Of a stretch of 60,785 nucleotides of DNA, positions 37,857 through 46,612 are shown piece by piece (position 1 is the stretch's first letter; each line of letters opens with the position of its first letter). Below the pieces are notes generated by a model. It was given only the letters and a program-made list of their open reading frames with translations. It did no database searches and was not told the DNA's origin. The stretch comes from Deltaproteobacteria bacterium Ga0077539 (GTDB taxonomy: Bacteria; Myxococcota_A; Polyangia; Polyangiales; Ga0077539): positions 1 to 60,785 of the forward strand of contig LNEO01000337.1 in assembly GCA_001465015.1 (NCBI GenBank), written 5' to 3'. The translations under genes were made by a program, and so were the position numbers.

Positions 37857-39482
37857 TCACTGCCCGTAGGTCGACACAGGAACGAAGCCAGTCGGCGTTG
37901 GCGTTGGCGTTGGCGTTGGCGTTCGCGTTGGCGTTGGGTCACTCGCAGGGGGAGCGGTGTTGAAGTTGGCGTTCGGCCGCAACCCGGGAGTCGTCTGCGT
38001 TTGCCCAGCGCCAGCGCTCGCTCCGGTCGCCGCCGGGACACGCCCGTTCGGCGGGCGAACGCGCACGCGAGCCCCGCCCGCAACGGGCGCAGAGACCGTC
38101 GCGGTGTTGCTGTTGAGCACGACGGTGAGCCCCGCGTCCGCCGTCACCATGCGCACGAGAGACGAAGGCTCGCTCGGACGCACAGCATGGGCGCGGTTCT
38201 CGGTGCCACCCTGACTCGTCGAGCCCGTCGAGCTCGTCGAGCTCGTTGTGTTCGACGCGCTTCGATCCCGCGCGGCGCCCACCACGGCGGCGACGGACAC
38301 GATGCCGGCCAACGCGGCGCCGAGCGCCAACGCAGGCCTGGTCGGGGTCTTCGTAGTCGGTATCGACTGTTTTTTTGCAGGCGATTCGACGACGCTCTCG
38401 CGAGCGACGACCGCGCTTTCGCTCGCCTCCGAGGCCCCTTCCGGGCTCGCCATCAACGTCGGCGCCACCGCGCGCGCGTCGATCGACGCAGGGGTCGAAG
38501 GGCGCTTCTCTGCCTCCGCGTCCAGCGTCGGCGCGTCGCTCCTTCGCGCGAGTTGCGCGGGGTCGTGCGCGACTGCCGCGAGGCGCTCTTCGGGGGTCTC
38601 GGCGATCGCTCGATCGAGCGCGTCGCGCAGCGCTCTCGTGCTCGCGAAGCGCTGCGTTCGATCGGGCTCGAGCGCCCTCGCGATCACCGTCGCCACCGCC
38701 GTCGGAACGCTGACCGACACCTCGTCCGCCCTCGGCGCGCGGTCGGTCATGATCTTCAAGATCAAAAGATTGTAGTTCTCTCCCAGAAACGGCCGGCGCC
38801 CCGTGAGCAGCTCGAAGAGCATCACCCCCGCGCTCCACTGGTCCGCGCGGTGATCGATGCTCGAGTCGCCCCGCACCTGCTCGGGAGACATGTAGTACGG
38901 CGTCCCGAGCGCCGTTCCTGTCTGGGTCTTGGCGAGCCCTGCGCCGCCTTCGCTCATCTTCGAGATGCCGAAATCAATGAGCTTCGGGACGATCGCCCCG
39001 CCGTCTCGATGCAAGAACACGTTCTCGGGTTTGACGTCCCTGTGCACGATGCCCCGCTCGTGCGCCGCGGCGAGCGCGTCGAGCACAGGACCCATGATTT
39101 CAACAGCGTCCCGCGTCGAGAGCGACCGCTCGCGCTCGAGCCGATCCGCGAGGCTCTCGCCCGAGAGCAGCTCTTGAACGATGTAGAACTGCCCCGACTC
39201 GTCGTCGGACGCCAGGTCCAGCACCCGCACGATGTTCTTGTGCTGAATCGAGTCCGCCGCGCGCGCCTCGCGCACGAATCGCTGCACGAGCCCGTCGTTG
39301 GACACGATCTCGGGCTTCATGACCTTGAGCGCCACGCGCCTGCCCAACAACAGGTCCTCGGCCTCGTACACAGAGCCCATTCCACCCACACCCAGCAGGC
39401 GCACCAGCCGAAACTTTCGTGCGATCACCGAGCCCACGATGGCGCGCTCGGGATCGGGCTTCTGCGCTTCGGCGGCGCTCAT
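37857..39482 (-). CDS. Transmembrane Ser/Thr protein kinase (cassette copy A)
   Basis: The 541-aa kinase resembles copy B along the catalytic domain: GVGGMGSVY (31-39), Lys53, HRDVKPEN (147-154), DFG (170-172), and an identical activation segment (TQTGTALGTPYYMSPEQ). A single membrane helix (ALALGAALAGIVSVAAVVG) is followed by an external tail of about 160 residues. That tail ends in a (Pro-Thr)n stretch made by seven 6-bp repeats (37894-37935). It is the first gene of its cassette and is divergent from the flippase gene, with 134 nt between starts. Confidence 0.96.
   Translation of the reverse strand: MSAAEAQKPDPERAIVGSVIARKFRLVRLLGVGGMGSVYEAEDLLLGRRVALKVMKPEIVSNDGLVQRFVREARAADSIQHKNIVRVLDLASDDESGQFYIVQELLSGESLADRLERERSLSTRDAVEIMGPVLDALAAAHERGIVHRDVKPENVFLHRDGGAIVPKLIDFGISKMSEGGAGLAKTQTGTALGTPYYMSPEQVRGDSSIDHRADQWSAGVMLFELLTGRRPFLGENYNLLILKIMTDRAPRADEVSVSVPTAVATVIARALEPDRTQRFASTRALRDALDRAIAETPEERLAAVAHDPAQLARRSDAPTLDAEAEKRPSTPASIDARAVAPTLMASPEGASEASESAVVARESVVESPAKKQSIPTTKTPTRPALALGAALAGIVSVAAVVGAARDRSASNTTSSTSSTGSTSQGGTENRAHAVRPSEPSSLVRMVTADAGLTVVLNSNTATVSAPVAGGARVRVRPPNGRVPAATGASAGAGQTQTTPGLRPNANFNTAPPASDPTPTRTPTPTPTPTPTGFVPVSTYGQ
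37894..37935. repeat. Seven 6-bp tandem repeats (GGCGTT) in kinase tail
   Basis: Six perfect GGCGTT units and one CGCGTT variant encode the Pro-Thr/Arg-Thr run near the C-terminus of the copy A kinase. It is a slippage-prone microsatellite at the end of the external tail. Confidence 0.85.
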
Positions 39483-39616
39483 GGGGGAGTGTCTCTCGGC
39501 CTCGCTGTCGACAGCGTACCTCGCCCGAAGCTCGCGCTCAACGAGCCCCCTTCATCGCCGCGCTGTCCCCTCCGAAGAGTGCCCCCCGAGGCGCCGCCGC
39601 TGTACAAGGCGCAGCC

Positions 39617-40906
39617 GTGAACCCGCCGCCCATCGACCGCATCCGCGCGTGGCTCGGCTCGGACGCGTCCAACGCCGCTCGCATCGTTCGAAGCGTGCTC
39701 GGAATCTTGATCGGCGACGCCGCCGCCGAGGCGGTCAACACCGTCGTCCTCGGTCGTCAGGCCCTCACCCTCGGCCCCGCGGGCTTCGGCGCCCTCTCGG
39801 CAGCGCAGGCCTTCGTCGATCCGTTTCGCGCCGTCGCCGCCTTCGGCCTCACGCTCGTGGCCGTCACCGTCGCCTCGCGACGCAGCGGGCCCGATGGCTC
39901 CCTGGTTCGAACGCTCTTCTCGCTCTACGCCGCGCTCTCGGTCGCTGCGTCCGTCGTCGCCGTGACGGTCTCCTCGATCGCTGGCCGCGGAGGTCCCACG
40001 GTCCTGGTGGCCAGCGCCGCCGCCGCGGTGTTTCCCGTCGTCGCCCTCGGCGCCGCCAGGCTGCCTGCGCAGTACGAGCAGGCGCTGCACCGGTTGATCG
40101 CCCTTCCGCTGCTCATCGCCCTCGTCAGGCTCGGCCTCGTCGAGCTGGCCATCCGCACGCACAACACCGCCCTCGCCCACCAATGGGCGCTCAACGGCGC
40201 GGCGCTCTTCGGGCTGATCGCCACCTGGCTCGTCGTCAAGCGCCTGTATCCGATGGACGGAGCAGCCTCGCGCGCGATCGCCAAGGACCTCTTGCGCCTC
40301 GCGTGGCCGATCGCCGTCTTGGACGTGACCGTCACGATCTACCTCAAGGCCGCGTACATCTTGCTCGAGCCGTACGGACAGGCAGCGCAGGGCGCGTACG
40401 CCGCAGCAGAGCGCCTCGCGCAGCCCATCACCGGAATCTCCGCAGCCATCGTCGCCAGCGCCCTGCCCACGGTCACCCGAGCCGCTCAGAGCGGAGACGC
40501 CTCGGAGCTTTCGCGCGTCTATCGCCAGTCGATCCTGCGCGCCACCGTCGTGCTCGTCCCCGCGCTCAGCATCGCCGCGGCCGTCGCGCCCGCGGTGTTC
40601 GCCCGCTTCGCGCCGCAGTACATCCCCGCCACCAGGCCCTTTCAAGTGCTGCTCATCGGCGGGCTGTTCATGTTTCTCAACCAGCTCTCGTCGATGTTCA
40701 TCGTGGGCATCGGTCGCGTGACCGCGCTGATGATGATCGCCTTCGCCAACCTCGCGGTCTATCTCGCGCTCGCGATCCGGCTCGTGCCGATCTACGGCGC
40801 CACGGGGTCCGCCATCGCCACGGCCGTGATGGAGGGCATCAACTGCGTGATGCAGCTCGTCCTCGTGCGCTCGCTCATCCGATCACGAACGCTCGCGCCT
40901 CGGTGA
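39617..40906 (+). CDS. MOP-superfamily flippase (Wzx/MviN-like)
   Basis: The 429-aa integral membrane protein has about twelve hydrophobic helices, for example FRAVAAFGLTLVAVTVAS, LSVAASVVAVTVSSIAG and VLLIGGLFMFLNQLSSMFIV. The pattern and the polar loop VYRQSILRATVVLVPALSI fit polysaccharide or lipid-linked oligosaccharide flippases of the MOP group. Its job would be moving a lipid-linked glycan across the inner membrane. No glycosyltransferase is adjacent, but a methyltransferase gene starts 22 nt downstream. A GTG at 39617 is the likely start. Confidence 0.87.
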   Translation: MNPPPIDRIRAWLGSDASNAARIVRSVLGILIGDAAAEAVNTVVLGRQALTLGPAGFGALSAAQAFVDPFRAVAAFGLTLVAVTVASRRSGPDGSLVRTLFSLYAALSVAASVVAVTVSSIAGRGGPTVLVASAAAAVFPVVALGAARLPAQYEQALHRLIALPLLIALVRLGLVELAIRTHNTALAHQWALNGAALFGLIATWLVVKRLYPMDGAASRAIAKDLLRLAWPIAVLDVTVTIYLKAAYILLEPYGQAAQGAYAAAERLAQPITGISAAIVASALPTVTRAAQSGDASELSRVYRQSILRATVVLVPALSIAAAVAPAVFARFAPQYIPATRPFQVLLIGGLFMFLNQLSSMFIVGIGRVTALMMIAFANLAVYLALAIRLVPIYGATGSAIATAVMEGINCVMQLVLVRSLIRSRTLAPR

Positions 40907-40928
40907 TACCCTCGCGGCACAGGAGCCC

Positions 40929-41495
40929 ATGGGCACGACACAAGCGCGCATCCTCGACGTCGGCTGCGGGACCGACAAGCTCCCCGGCGCGGTGGGAATC
41001 GACAAAAACCCCCGCAGCCACGCGGACATCATCCACGACCTCGACGAGCGCCCCTGGCCCATCGACGACGACTCGTTCGACGAGGTCCGCGCGATGGACG
41101 TGCTCGAGCACGTCGAGGACTTCATCGGCTGCGTCGAAGAGCTGCACAGGGTCTGCCGCGATCGGGCCACCATCCGCGTGCGAATGCCCTTCGTCTCGAG
41201 CGTCGATTACTTCACCGACCCCACACACAAGCGCGCCGGAACCGCGCGAACCTTCGACTACTTCGCCCCAGAGACCCCCCTCGGTCGCTACCGCTACTCG
41301 GCCGCAGAGCTCGAGCTCGTCTCCGTCCGCTACCAACGAGGGACGCCCTTCTCCGCGGTCGGAGCGGTCTTCGGCGTGCTCGACCTCGCCCTCGTCCCGC
41401 TCGCCAACCGCTTCAAGAGCGACTACGAGCGACATTTCGCGTTCTGGTACCCCATGGTCGCCGTCGAGTACGTTCTTCGGGTCAAGAAACGCTGA
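40929..41495 (+). CDS. SAM-dependent class I methyltransferase
   Basis: The 188-aa protein has motif I LDVGCGTDKLPGAVGIDKNP, an acidic motif (DLDERPWPIDDDSFDEV) and the post-motif VLEHVEDFIGCVEELHRV. All fit the Methyltransf_11 class, where DVLEHV helps hold SAM. The substrate cannot be read from sequence. Its position just after the flippase suggests a sugar or envelope lipid. Confidence 0.9.
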   Translation: MGTTQARILDVGCGTDKLPGAVGIDKNPRSHADIIHDLDERPWPIDDDSFDEVRAMDVLEHVEDFIGCVEELHRVCRDRATIRVRMPFVSSVDYFTDPTHKRAGTARTFDYFAPETPLGRYRYSAAELELVSVRYQRGTPFSAVGAVFGVLDLALVPLANRFKSDYERHFAFWYPMVAVEYVLRVKKR

Positions 41496-41547
41496 CGAAT
41501 CCTGTGATTCTGCGCGACACTCCCTGTCGGAGCACAAGGGAGCGTCG

Positions 41548-43128
41548 ATGGCAGCGATCGATGGCGCCGACGAGCGCGCTATTTTTAGAAAGGGTCCCGT
41601 CGTCGTCTTTCGTTGGCGCAACGCCGACGGCTGGCCGGTCGACTACGTGAGCTCCAACGTGAGCGACGTGCTCGGATACTCGCGAGAAGAGTTCGAGCTC
41701 GGCCGCGTGTCGTACGCGAGCCTCGTGCACGAGCAAGACCTGCCGCGGGTCGCCGACGAGGTGCGCGTCGCCATCGAGTCGACCGCCTCGTCCTTCCAGC
41801 ACGAGCCCTACCGCGTTCGTCGTCGCGACGGCGAGCTGCGCTGGCTCTACGATTTCACCAACGTCGTTCGCGACGAGGCGGGGCGCGCCACGCACTTCGA
41901 CGGGTACATCTTCGACATCACGCGTTGGGTCCAGGCCGAGGCCGAGAAGCAAGAGCTCGAGCGGCGCTTTCTTCACGCGCAGAAGCTCGAGTCGCTGGGC
42001 GTGCTCGCCGGAGGCGTCGCACACGATTTCAACAACCTGCTCACGGCCATCCTCGGGCAAGTGGGCATCTTGCGGCGCCAGCTCGAGCGACGCGAGCTCG
42101 CGCTGCGCGAGGTTCAACTAGGCGTCGATCAGATCGGCAGCATCGCGAAGCGCGCCGCGGACCTGACACAGCAGCTCCTCGCGTACTCGGGCCGCGGCAG
42201 CCGCGTGGTCGAGCCCGTGCACCTCGGCGCCCTCGTGCGCGAGATGGCCTCGATCCTCGACGTCGCACGGTCGAAGAAGGCGACGCTCGCGCTGCAGCTC
42301 GACGAGGACACGCCGATCATGATCGCGGATCGATCACAAATTCAGCAGGTCGTGCTCAACCTGCTCACCAACGCGTCCGAAGCGCTCGGCGACAAAGCAG
42401 GAACGGTCACCGTCCGCACGAGCCACGCGCACTTCACTGTCAGCGATCTTCGCGAGCGATTCGACGCCGCGGGCGAGCTCGCCGAAGGCCCGTACGCCGT
42501 GATCGAGGTCGAGGACAACGGCGTGGGAATGTCCGAAGAGCAGCAGCGACGGCTGTTCGAGCCCTTCTTCACGACGAAATTCGCTGGGCGAGGGCTGGGG
42601 CTCTCGGCGGTGCTCGGCATCGTGCGCGCACACCGAGGGGCCATCCGGACGCGCTCGGCGCTCGGGAAGGGAACGCTGTTCTCCATTGCTTTTCCTGCGG
42701 TCGAGGCCGCTCGAACGGGCCACCCGCCCAAGCCCGCGCCCGCGTCCGCGCCCCTTCTCGGCAGCGGCGCCATCTTGGTGGCCGACGACGAGACCTTCGT
42801 GCGAAAGACGCTCGCCAACGTCCTGCGCGAACAGGGCTTCGCAGTCATCGAGGCAGAGAACGGCGCCAAAGCCGTCGAGCGCTTTCGCGAACACCGAGGC
42901 TCTATCTTGCTCGCCATCGTCGACATGACCATGCCCGAGCTCTCGGGCATCGAAGTGTTGAGAGCCCTGCGCGCGATCGACCCGGCGATCCCCGTCATCC
43001 TGTCGTCGGGCTACAGCGACGTCGCGGCGAACCTGGTCGACGAGCAGCCCACGGCGTTCTTGCAGAAGCCCTACACCATCGAAGAGCTCGAGGTCGTCCT
43101 TCGCTCGGTCATCGACGAGGCGCGCTGA
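41548..43128 (+). CDS. PAS hybrid histidine kinase with receiver domain
   Basis: The 526-aa soluble protein has a PAS domain (about 15-125; SSNVSDVLGYSREEFELG, then GYIFDITRWVQAE). The dimerisation/phospho-acceptor motif is GGVAHDFNNLLTAILG (His159). The HATPase motifs are VVLNLLTNASEAL, VEDNGVGM, FEPFFTTK and GRGLGLSAVLGI. A C-terminal receiver domain follows (ILVADDETFVRKTLAN, AIVDMTMPELSG with the phospho-Asp, LQKPY). With no membrane helix it senses an internal cue. The receiver-only output suggests a relay to a partner encoded elsewhere. Confidence 0.96.
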   Translation: MAAIDGADERAIFRKGPVVVFRWRNADGWPVDYVSSNVSDVLGYSREEFELGRVSYASLVHEQDLPRVADEVRVAIESTASSFQHEPYRVRRRDGELRWLYDFTNVVRDEAGRATHFDGYIFDITRWVQAEAEKQELERRFLHAQKLESLGVLAGGVAHDFNNLLTAILGQVGILRRQLERRELALREVQLGVDQIGSIAKRAADLTQQLLAYSGRGSRVVEPVHLGALVREMASILDVARSKKATLALQLDEDTPIMIADRSQIQQVVLNLLTNASEALGDKAGTVTVRTSHAHFTVSDLRERFDAAGELAEGPYAVIEVEDNGVGMSEEQQRRLFEPFFTTKFAGRGLGLSAVLGIVRAHRGAIRTRSALGKGTLFSIAFPAVEAARTGHPPKPAPASAPLLGSGAILVADDETFVRKTLANVLREQGFAVIEAENGAKAVERFREHRGSILLAIVDMTMPELSGIEVLRALRAIDPAIPVILSSGYSDVAANLVDEQPTAFLQKPYTIEELEVVLRSVIDEAR

Positions 43129-43131
43129 GCG

Positions 43132-44109
43132 CTATACGCCCGCGAACAACGTCTCGTGCTCGGGCCCGCACACGAGCGACCGTTGAAGCTCGTCGAGCAC
43201 CAGCGACTCGCTGAGCGAGCGCACCTTGCCGAGCATCGCCTCTCGGTCGTTGACGAACCGCGGCAGCGTCGGAAACAGCTTGAACCCCTCGCCCGGATGA
43301 TGGCTCGACACGCGCCTGTCTCGCGCCGCCGCCAGTCGCTTCGCGCGCACGCGATACGGCACGCGCTTCGCTGGCAGTTGACACACGTACGCGCACGCGC
43401 GAATCGCCCCCTTTCTCGTCGGGACCGTGTTGCAGTGAAACGTCCTCGAGTCGAAGAGCAAGACGTCGCCCGCCCCGGCGCAGACCTTGTGCGCGCGCTT
43501 GGCGAACGACGCGCGCTCTCGCTCATCGAAGAGATACCAATCCCCCTCGATCGACGCGCGCTTCGGGTGCGCCTCGAAGAGCGCGCGGTGCTCTTTGTGT
43601 GTGCCAGGAATCACCACGAGCCCTCCGTCCTCTGACCCGCAGTCCGCGAGGTTGACGATTCCCTGCACCGACCAATCGTCGCGCCGTGAAAAGTGCTGAT
43701 CGGTGTGCAGAAAGCTCACGAGGTCGCCAGCGCTCTTGTAGCCCCGCGCGCCGTGCATGAAGCAAAGCCCGTCGAAGGACGTCGCGAGCTCCATCTCGCG
43801 CGTGTCCCACAGCGCGGCGAACACCTTCGCGCACCGCGCTCGAAGCGCCCATTGAACAGGTGTGTGCGCGACGTACTGGATCATCCCGCCGTGGAGCATC
43901 GGCGGCCACGCCGCGCCGCGCCCGTGCGTCCGCGGGTCGTCGCGACGCACCGTCGAGAGCGCCTCGACGATGGCCCAGAAGCCATCGAGCGCATCCGTCG
44001 CTTGCGCTTCCGTGAGCGCGCTTCGAACGACGACGTAACCCTGCTCGCGCAGGTAGCTCTTCCACGACGCAACGTCGTGCAGCTCGAACGAGTCCGTCTT
44101 CTCTTGCAT
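43132..44109 (-). CDS. Phytanoyl-CoA dioxygenase-like Fe(II)/2-oxoglutarate oxygenase
   Basis: The 325-aa protein matches the PhyH family: an N-terminal GYVVVRSALTEAQATDALD, the iron-binding HTD (His135, Asp137), the distal His225 in SRTFHCNTVP, and Arg237 for 2-oxoglutarate. The middle motif GGLVVIPGTHKEH is typical of the jelly-roll core. Substrates of bacterial members range from lipids to natural products; none can be assigned here. It ends 3 nt from the convergent histidine kinase gene. The ATG at 44109 is chosen over an upstream one because it begins the conserved region. Confidence 0.9.
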   Translation of the reverse strand: MQEKTDSFELHDVASWKSYLREQGYVVVRSALTEAQATDALDGFWAIVEALSTVRRDDPRTHGRGAAWPPMLHGGMIQYVAHTPVQWALRARCAKVFAALWDTREMELATSFDGLCFMHGARGYKSAGDLVSFLHTDQHFSRRDDWSVQGIVNLADCGSEDGGLVVIPGTHKEHRALFEAHPKRASIEGDWYLFDERERASFAKRAHKVCAGAGDVLLFDSRTFHCNTVPTRKGAIRACAYVCQLPAKRVPYRVRAKRLAAARDRRVSSHHPGEGFKLFPTLPRFVNDREAMLGKVRSLSESLVLDELQRSLVCGPEHETLFAGV

Positions 44110-44184
44110 GGGGAAGCGCACCGATAGGGCGCTCGTACGCCAGAGCAACTCAACGCGGACAGATTATGTCCGACGATTCGCCGC

Positions 44185-45297
44185 TTAGTTTACAGGGCGT
44201 TCTCGCGAATCGCACGACCCGAGCGCGATCGTGTGCTCCCTGCCGTTCGGCGCGACGCGAGCCCGAGGCGCGAGCGCGATGGTCGCGCCGTGGAAGCTCG
44301 CGCCCTCGAGACACCCGCGCGCCGCGCGGACGCGCAGCACGCCGGTCTCGCGCTGCTCGAGCGCCGGGTTGTCGAAGAGAAAGTTGCCGAGCGAGTACGC
44401 GATCAGCCCGCGGCGATAGCGCTCGATGCGCTGGAGCACATGCGGGTGGTGCCCGATCACCAACAGCGCCCCCGCGTCGATGAGGGCGCGCGCCGCGCGC
44501 ACTTGCGCGGACGAAGGCTCGGGCGCGTACTCCTCGCCCCAGTGAGCGACCGCGACGACGACGTCGTTCGACCGCGCCGCCTCGCGCACGACCGAAACCA
44601 CACGCCGCTCGATCGCGTCGAGGTCTACGAAAGGAACCATCGGCCTCCCCGCCACCAGCGGCTTGTTGAGCACCGTCGTAAACGCGACGAACCCCACCCT
44701 CACGCCCCGTCGCTCGACGGTCACCGCGCGCACCCAGGGCGCTGATCGCACGGCCTCGCCGAGCGCCACGATCCCATGCTCGCGCAGGATTTCTGGGGTC
44801 TCTAACACACCCTCGAATCGCTGATCGAACCAGTGGTTGTTGGCGACGGCGAGCGCCGTAAAGCCGCTCGCCCGCAAGAGAGCGACCTGCGTGGGCGTGG
44901 CGCCGAACACCTTCGCCGTGTCGATCGGCGCCCGCGCAGGGAGCGCGCGCACCACGGGGGTCTCGAGGTTTCCGACGGTGATGTCCGCGGCGAGCAGCGG
45001 GATCACCTCTCGCAGCGGCGAAGCCGACGCGTCACACGGACCGCCGCACAGGTGTACAAACCGGTCCGCGCGATAGCGTCCGAAGATCACGTCGCCCACG
45101 AACGCCAGCGAAATCCCAGCGCTCGGCGCAACCACCGGCGCCCCCGCCAGCGCCCCCGTCAGCGCCGTCGCGCGCGTCGCCGTCCTCGAATCGCTTCGCG
45201 CTTCGATGCCAGTGGCCGCTCGCACAGCGCCGCACGCCACCATCGCGAGCGCCGCGAGCGACGTCGCGATGGTCGTGATGATCCCTCGCGCGCTCAA
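44185..45297 (-). CDS. CapA-like (poly-gamma-glutamate synthesis type) lipoprotein
   Basis: The 370-aa product has a signal peptide with lipobox ALAMVAC. A PGA_cap/CapA metallophosphoesterase-like domain follows: SLAFVGDVIFGR, ADITVGNLETPV, TALAVANNHWFDQ, VVAVAHWGEEY, VIGHHPHVLQ, and AYSLGNFLFD. Related proteins help make or anchor capsular poly-gamma-glutamate, although many have no known substrate. The start is TTG in a TTGA overlap with the stop of the upstream SDR gene; no ATG or GTG precedes the signal peptide. Confidence 0.9.
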   Translation of the reverse strand: MSARGIITTIATSLAALAMVACGAVRAATGIEARSDSRTATRATALTGALAGAPVVAPSAGISLAFVGDVIFGRYRADRFVHLCGGPCDASASPLREVIPLLAADITVGNLETPVVRALPARAPIDTAKVFGATPTQVALLRASGFTALAVANNHWFDQRFEGVLETPEILREHGIVALGEAVRSAPWVRAVTVERRGVRVGFVAFTTVLNKPLVAGRPMVPFVDLDAIERRVVSVVREAARSNDVVVAVAHWGEEYAPEPSSAQVRAARALIDAGALLVIGHHPHVLQRIERYRRGLIAYSLGNFLFDNPALEQRETGVLRVRAARGCLEGASFHGATIALAPRARVAPNGREHTIALGSCDSRERPVN

Positions 45298-46055
45298 CGA
45301 ATCCGCTTGAGCCCCATTTGCACGAGGTCGCGCACCCCGCGCGGAAGCCTGCCCGCCGCCCACGTCACCGCCGCCAACGGCTGCGGAAAATCAATGCTCG
45401 CGGGCCCCTTGGCCAGCTCTTTCACGATGTGATCCGCGGCGTACTCGGCCGTCATGATCTGCGGCATCGGGTGCCGACTCTTCTCGGTCATCGGCGTCTT
45501 CACGAACCCCACGTGCACGCTCGTGACCTTCACGCCGCTGTCCATCACGTCGAGGCGCAAACACTCGAGCAACATCGAGAGCCCCGCCTTGGCCGCGCAG
45601 TACGCAGCGCTCTTCGGCAAGGGCCCGAAGCTCGCGAGCGACGAGATCCCCACGATGTGACCGCGCCCTCGGCTGGTCATCTCCGGCAGCACCGCGGTCA
45701 ACGTCGCCGCCGCGCCCGTGAAGTTCACGTGGCACGCGTCGGCGATCGCCTCCCACGCGTAGGTGACGTGCCCCTTGCGCTCGCCCACGCCCGCGTTGGC
45801 GATGATCAAATCCAGTCCCCCAGGCAGCGATCGATCGATCTCGCGGATGCGCCGCACGGTGCGCTCGACGTCCGCGACGTCCATCACCTCGACCGACGCG
45901 CTGCCGCCCTTCTCGGTAATCCTGCGGTGAACCTCGCGAAGAGGCTCGGCCCGACGCGCCGCAAGCACGACGTGATAGCCGTCGCTCGCGAGCCGCTCGG
46001 CCAGCGCGAGCCCGATCCCCGAAGAGGCACCTGTCACCAACGCATTGCGTCCCAT
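45294..46055 (-). CDS. Short-chain dehydrogenase/reductase
   Basis: The 253-aa protein has the classical SDR pattern: TGASSGIGLALAERLA for the cofactor, LIIANAGVGE, the catalytic Ser in GISSLASFG, and YCAAKAG (Tyr and Lys). The C-terminus (VTWAAGRLPRGVRDLVQMGL) resembles membrane-associated SDRs that act on lipid-type substrates. Arg after the first strand favours NADPH. It is followed by the CapA-like gene with overlap, and starts 29 nt from the divergent VOC gene. Confidence 0.93.
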   Translation of the reverse strand: MGRNALVTGASSGIGLALAERLASDGYHVVLAARRAEPLREVHRRITEKGGSASVEVMDVADVERTVRRIREIDRSLPGGLDLIIANAGVGERKGHVTYAWEAIADACHVNFTGAAATLTAVLPEMTSRGRGHIVGISSLASFGPLPKSAAYCAAKAGLSMLLECLRLDVMDSGVKVTSVHVGFVKTPMTEKSRHPMPQIMTAEYAADHIVKELAKGPASIDFPQPLAAVTWAAGRLPRGVRDLVQMGLKRIR

Positions 46056-46084
46056 CGGCCCGGCAGGGTATCGCAACGGCCGCC

Positions 46085-46612
46085 ATGGTCGACCCGTCCA
46101 ACGCCTCGCCCCTACAAAAGCGCCCGTTTCGTGTGCTCGGTGTCCAGCAGATCGCCATCGGCGCGCTGGACAAATCCCCGCTCCGCGCGCTCTGGGTCGA
46201 TCTGCTCGGGCTCGAGCCCCACGGGACGTTCAAGAGCGAACGAGAGAACGTCGACGAGGACATCGTCGTGGCCGGCCGCGGCCCGTTCGCGGTCGAAGTC
46301 GACCTGATGCAGCCGGTCAACCCCGAGTCCAAGCCCAAGGTCCACGAGCCCTCGCTCAACCACATTGGTCTCTGGATCGACGACCTCGCCGCCGCCGTCG
46401 CGTGGCTCGAGACAAACGGCGTTCGCTTCACGCCCGGCGGGATCCGCAAGGGCGCCGCTGGCTTCGACGTGTGCTTCATCCACCCCAAGGGAGACCCCGC
46501 TCACCCGCGCTCGGGCGAGGGCGTCCTCATCGAGCTCGTTCAAGCGCCCGCTGCGGTGATCGTCGCGTTCGATCAGCTCGCCTCTGCTTCGACCCACGGA
46601 GCGCGCTCGTGA
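46085..46612 (+). CDS. VOC/glyoxalase-fold protein
   Basis: The 175-aa protein has two beta-alpha-beta-beta-beta modules: VQQIAIGALDKSPLRALWVD, then LNHIGLWIDDLAAAVAWLET, ending GVLIELVQAP. This resembles methylmalonyl-CoA epimerase-like VOC proteins, with His and Glu as metal ligands in the second module. The stop codon overlaps the GTG of the PfaD-like gene, so it may act on the same acyl substrate. The exact reaction is not evident. Confidence 0.88.
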   Translation: MVDPSNASPLQKRPFRVLGVQQIAIGALDKSPLRALWVDLLGLEPHGTFKSERENVDEDIVVAGRGPFAVEVDLMQPVNPESKPKVHEPSLNHIGLWIDDLAAAVAWLETNGVRFTPGGIRKGAAGFDVCFIHPKGDPAHPRSGEGVLIELVQAPAAVIVAFDQLASASTHGARS

